Positions 61,831 to 64,000 of a stretch of DNA of 64,000 bases are shown piece after piece. The stretch spans positions 496,001-560,000 of the forward strand of contig NZ_OY787452.1 of assembly GCF_963678795.1 (NCBI RefSeq), given 5' to 3'. The stretch is from an uncultured Methanoregula sp. (lineage in GTDB: Archaea > Halobacteriota > Methanomicrobia > Methanomicrobiales > Methanospirillaceae). The notes under the pieces were generated by a model. The model ran no database searches, had not been told where the DNA came from, and saw only the letters and a list, made by a program, of their open reading frames with translations. Made by a program: the position numbers and the translations under genes. Position 1 is the stretch's first letter, and the number at the start of each line of letters is the position of its first letter.

Positions 61831-62016
61831 TCAGGTTTCGGAACGCTCCTCTTTCCAGGCCACGTAGAGCGTGATGAGCGGGATGAGGATCCCCACCGCG
61901 ATGATGGCATACCCCTGAGGCTCATCCCCGAACGGCGGCATGAGAATGATAAAGATGCCGTTGGCAATCACGAACAGGCCGATGAAGAAACTCAGTACTT
62001 TGAGAATGGTCTGCAT
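61831..62016 (-). CDS. Small two-helix membrane protein
   Basis: A 61-residue protein with two hydrophobic helices (about 3-23 MQTILKVLSFFIGLFVIANGI and about 35-51 GYAIIAVGILIPLITLYVA) and a charged end (WKEERSET). No family recognised. The ATG at 62016 follows GGAG about 11 bases upstream; 16 extra codons are open beyond it. Small size, but the clean two-helix pattern supports it. Confidence 0.62.
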   Translation of the reverse strand: MQTILKVLSFFIGLFVIANGIFIILMPPFGDEPQGYAIIAVGILIPLITLYVAWKEERSET

Positions 62017-62240
62017 AGTTACCGCTACTCCTTCTGGAAGATGTGAAATGCAAGTAAAAAGCATTTTGCCTTTTACGATTATGGAACCGCAGACAGATCT
62101 CCCGATCCGATCAGGAAACCGGCCCTCTTTTCCGGAAGGGGGTGATCGTTTCCCGGGAAGGGATTGTTGTCCGGCTTAAGGCAGAATGCCCGTCCTCCAA
62201 AAGAAGAAGAACCGGCACGCCCTATTGTTCCTGTACTGGC

Positions 62241-62957
62241 GTGGTGGTTACCGTTTCCCTCGTACCTGTCCCTTACCGTATCGAAGCCCTGACCCGGGAA
62301 AGAAACAGCCTCTTTGCCTACCCGGTTGAACGCCTTGCCGGTATCATCAGGGAGATCGGTTTCTCGTGCACACATTGCGCGAAATGCTGTACCCGGGCCT
62401 TCAACGGCCATGTTTTTCTCCTCGATCGCGATGTGGCAACCCTCAGGGAAATAGACCCGGACGCCATCGAACCCGCACCGGACCCGGAGTTCTGCGACCA
62501 GAACGGCACATTCTATGTCTCCGGGTACGCCCTGAAGATCAGGGACGATGAGGCCGGCTCCTGCTGGTTCCTTGAAAACGGCAGGTGCAGGATCTACGAT
62601 CACCGCTTTGCCATCTGCCGGGTGTACCCCTATATGCTCCACCGGGAGCCGGACGAATCGGGTTCTGTTGACTGGCGGCAGTTCTCGGGGCTCGATCATC
62701 ACGGGGAGTACCATGGAACGATCTCAGAGGAGGAGTCTCTTGAGCTTGCCCGGGAGACCAAGGAGTACGAAAACGCGTTCTTCTCCCAGGAGATCCGGTT
62801 CCTTGAATGCATCAGGGACCATTTTGCCCGGCACAAACTCCGGCACGTACAGAAAGTGTATGATGACCAGATGCGGGCTTTTTCAAAAGGCAGAAAGATC
62901 CGGGTAATGGTATACTATGCCGGTTCATTCGAGGAGCACTGGATATGCAGGGAATAA
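62241..62957 (+). CDS. YkgJ-family cysteine-cluster protein
   Basis: A 238-residue soluble protein with the zinc/iron-chelating cluster CTHCAKCC near the N-terminus, followed by GHVFLLDRDVATL and later C-rich CWFLENGRCRIYDHRFAICRVYPYML. This fits the YkgJ/Fe-S-oxidoreductase-like family (UPF0153), whose function is unsettled. A GTG at 62241 or 62244 is a likely start because relatives begin near PYRIEALTRERNSLFAYP; the frame is open back to a GTG at 62142. Confidence 0.78.
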   Translation: MVVTVSLVPVPYRIEALTRERNSLFAYPVERLAGIIREIGFSCTHCAKCCTRAFNGHVFLLDRDVATLREIDPDAIEPAPDPEFCDQNGTFYVSGYALKIRDDEAGSCWFLENGRCRIYDHRFAICRVYPYMLHREPDESGSVDWRQFSGLDHHGEYHGTISEEESLELARETKEYENAFFSQEIRFLECIRDHFARHKLRHVQKVYDDQMRAFSKGRKIRVMVYYAGSFEEHWICRE

Positions 62958-62977
62958 AAACGGATTTTATCCAAAAT

Positions 62978-63247
62978 TCACTCTGCCCGTTTTTCCTGCC
63001 CCGAGGAATGTTCCCAGATGGTCAAGCCCCCGTACGTGATCTTCCGGATCCGGTGATACGGGATATACCTGGTATTCCTGCCGGTTGCAATCTCGAAATA
63101 ATAGGCTTCCAGTGCCCGGATATCCCCGCCATGGGCACATGAACGGTCCCCAAGTGCTCCCCGGTCAACATAGCACACGATGATCTCCGGGAACGAATAG
63201 CGGGCATCGTACCAGTATTTCTGGAGGAGTGCGTGGCTCGTGAGCAT
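62978..63247 (-). CDS. DUF504 (MJ1316 RNA cyclic group recognition) protein
   Basis: An 89-residue protein with the typical DUF504 sequence: MLTSHALLQKYWYDAR, IIVCYVDRGALGDRS, a middle YYFEIATG and IPYHRIRKITYGGLTIWER-like end (here TIWEHS). The domain is proposed to recognise cyclic phosphate ends of RNA, so an RNA repair or decay role is likely. The ATG at 63247 follows a GAAG; a TATA-like AATATTG lies about 45 bases upstream on the minus strand. Confidence 0.85.
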   Translation of the reverse strand: MLTSHALLQKYWYDARYSFPEIIVCYVDRGALGDRSCAHGGDIRALEAYYFEIATGRNTRYIPYHRIRKITYGGLTIWEHSSGQEKRAE

Positions 63248-63724
63248 ATCTTCAGGCGCCTTTTACTCGTCAATAGTTCGTTGCATGTATCAATATTTCG
63301 CCTTCCGGCAGTTCTCCGGACGATCCCGTAAACAACCGTACCTGTTTTTATGAAAAGTATGAAAATCAGGAGCGTCTGAAAAGTTTTTTCAGAAAAGAGA
63401 TCCACGAGGGTTTTTTTCTCATACAAAACGGTAGACCCCCCCGTACGTTATGGATGCCCTTGCATGCATCGCAATCACCGTACCGGGAACACGTACGTTT
63501 CGGGCAGGGACAGATTTCTTGAGGGGGAGTTGTGAGCGTAATGGTGGAGATTACGTGGTCCCGTTATATCATGGGATCGGTAGAAAGTACTGGACCAGAT
63601 CATTTTTCCATCTGCACATACCTCCGTTTCTTGTCCAAAACGATAGCGAAACGGTGCCGGGATCGCGCATAAAAAAAGTGCATGCAAAGACTTCTTTACA
63701 GTATCGGGACTTTATAAACGTTTT

Positions 63725-63745
63725 TTCCAGTGGAAGGAAAGGGGT
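63725..63745 (+). other. ORB-like motif
   Basis: TTCCAGTGGAA (63725-63735) is a perfect dyad followed 5 bases later by GGGGT (63741-63745). Archaeal origin recognition boxes have this layout, a TTCCA/TGGAA dyad plus a G-string bound by Orc1/Cdc6. Only one clear copy is seen, so origin function is uncertain. Confidence 0.35.
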
Positions 63746-63753
63746 ATAAAAGG
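63744..63753 (+). promoter_or_regulatory. Orphan TATA box
   Basis: GTATAAAAGG is a strong archaeal TATA, but the nearest downstream gene starts almost 180 bases later. A hairpin at 63782-63796 lies just after the expected transcript start (about 63774). Confidence 0.35.
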
Positions 63754-63930
63754 ATTCTTAATTGGCCGGATCTGACCGGTACCAGAAGAATTCTGGCAGA
63801 ATCCAAAAAACCCGCGTTCCCTGCGAGAACGATTTCGTTTATTCGGGCTTCTTTCTGAAACAGGATGGAATATTCCCGGCCAGATTTCCTTTTAAATATT
63901 ATCTGATGCATGGCATTTACGAGGTGATTC

Positions 63931-64000
63931 ATGGGAGAAAAAGATGGTCGTTATCCCTGCAAGGGGAGCATCAGGGTACAATTAACGACACCGGAAGATC
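63931..64000 (+). CDS. Start of an unidentified gene, cut by the window edge
   Basis: An ATG at 63931 with GAGGTG 5-10 bases upstream opens a frame that runs off the window (MGEKDGRYPCKGSIRVQ...). A TATA-like TTTTAAATATTATC at about 63889-63902 precedes it by about 35 bases. The 23 visible residues do not identify a family. Promoter and ribosome-binding site make it a real gene start. Confidence 0.6.
   Translation, partial: MGEKDGRYPCKGSIRVQLTTPED

Larger units (their letters stand above)
63248..63930. other. Long gap with ORB-like motif, TATA boxes and hairpins
   Basis: No credible protein gene in 683 bases. The region has a hairpin CTGAAAA-GTT-TTTTCAG (63376-63392), TATA-like TTTATAAA (about 63711-63718) and GTATAAAAGG (63744-63753), the ORB-like TTCCAGTGGAA with a downstream GGGGT (63725-63745), and a hairpin CCAGAA-GAA-TTCTGG (63782-63796). 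It may be a regulatory or origin region, or hold an RNA gene. Confidence 0.4.

Noticed and set aside
63450..63749. 99-codon plus-strand frame in the 63 kb gap
   Set aside because: It overlaps TATA boxes and the ORB-like motif and shows no domain.

Overview
The window looks like a chromosome segment of a methanogenic archaeon of the order Methanomicrobiales, possibly a Methanoregula-like lineage. The order is well supported by gene content: methenyl-H4MPT cyclohydrolase, methanogenesis marker 12, PorGDAB, an Orc1/Cdc6 protein, L24e, archaellins, archaeal TATA boxes 25-30 bases before starts, and bacterial-type RuvCAB. The genus is a guess from gene style, with no database comparison. No CRISPR array, IS element or rRNA was seen. 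One tRNA (Val, anticodon TAC) is present.

Layout. 1-7142: the end of L24e, ndk, a MarC membrane protein, a nitrilase, threonine synthase, a peroxiredoxin, a secreted DUF5667 protein and a membrane-anchored winged-helix protein. 7154-14131 (mostly minus): ruvB-ruvA-ruvC, mch, orc1/cdc6, then apgM coupled to a sugar-nucleotide epimerase. 14171-19782 (plus): methanogenesis marker 12, the porGDAB operon, tRNA-Val, nifB, with an FKBP isomerase on minus. 20097-29721: a lipoprotein, a small unknown protein, ogg, ahcY, hisF and the operon endA-trpS-pheS-pheT. 30011-37237: a compact six-gene plus-strand island (radical SAM, DUF1257/Ycf35-like, Ycf46-like AAA+, a protein with about 15 WD40-like units, a DnaK/ASKHA-like protein, DUF2997). 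37283-55584: signalling and surface functions: a CAP-domain protein, a REC-PAS regulator, endonuclease IV, a 1376-residue REC-PAS8-kinase, two archaellins, desulfoferrodoxin, secreted proteins, a metallo-beta-lactamase-fold protein, an iron-sulfur flavoprotein and a receptor kinase. 55671-64000: a DbpA-type DEAD-box helicase, membrane and lipoproteins, a papain-like surface protease, a YkgJ-family protein, a DUF504 protein and the start of an unidentified gene.

The most interesting unit is the 30011-37237 island. Its genes overlap or lie within about 20 bases of each other and combine a radical-SAM activase-like enzyme, an AAA+ ATPase, a chaperone-like ASKHA protein whose phosphate-2 loop lacks the usual glycines, a large WD40 scaffold, and two small domains of unknown function. 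DUF1257, DUF2997 and Ycf46 are known from cyanobacteria and plastids without a settled mechanism. The arrangement suggests an ATP-driven protein remodelling or modification machine, which is inference.

Other points: a histidine kinase whose phospho-accepting histidine is replaced by threonine (53215-55575), consecutive GC-rich hairpins at 58793-58936 that may be a structured RNA, an ORB-like replication-origin motif at 63725-63745, and two archaellin genes whose 5' ends are almost identical in DNA while the rest has diverged. Translation starts were chosen from ribosome-binding sites, TATA distance and family N-termini, and often differ from the longest possible reading frame.
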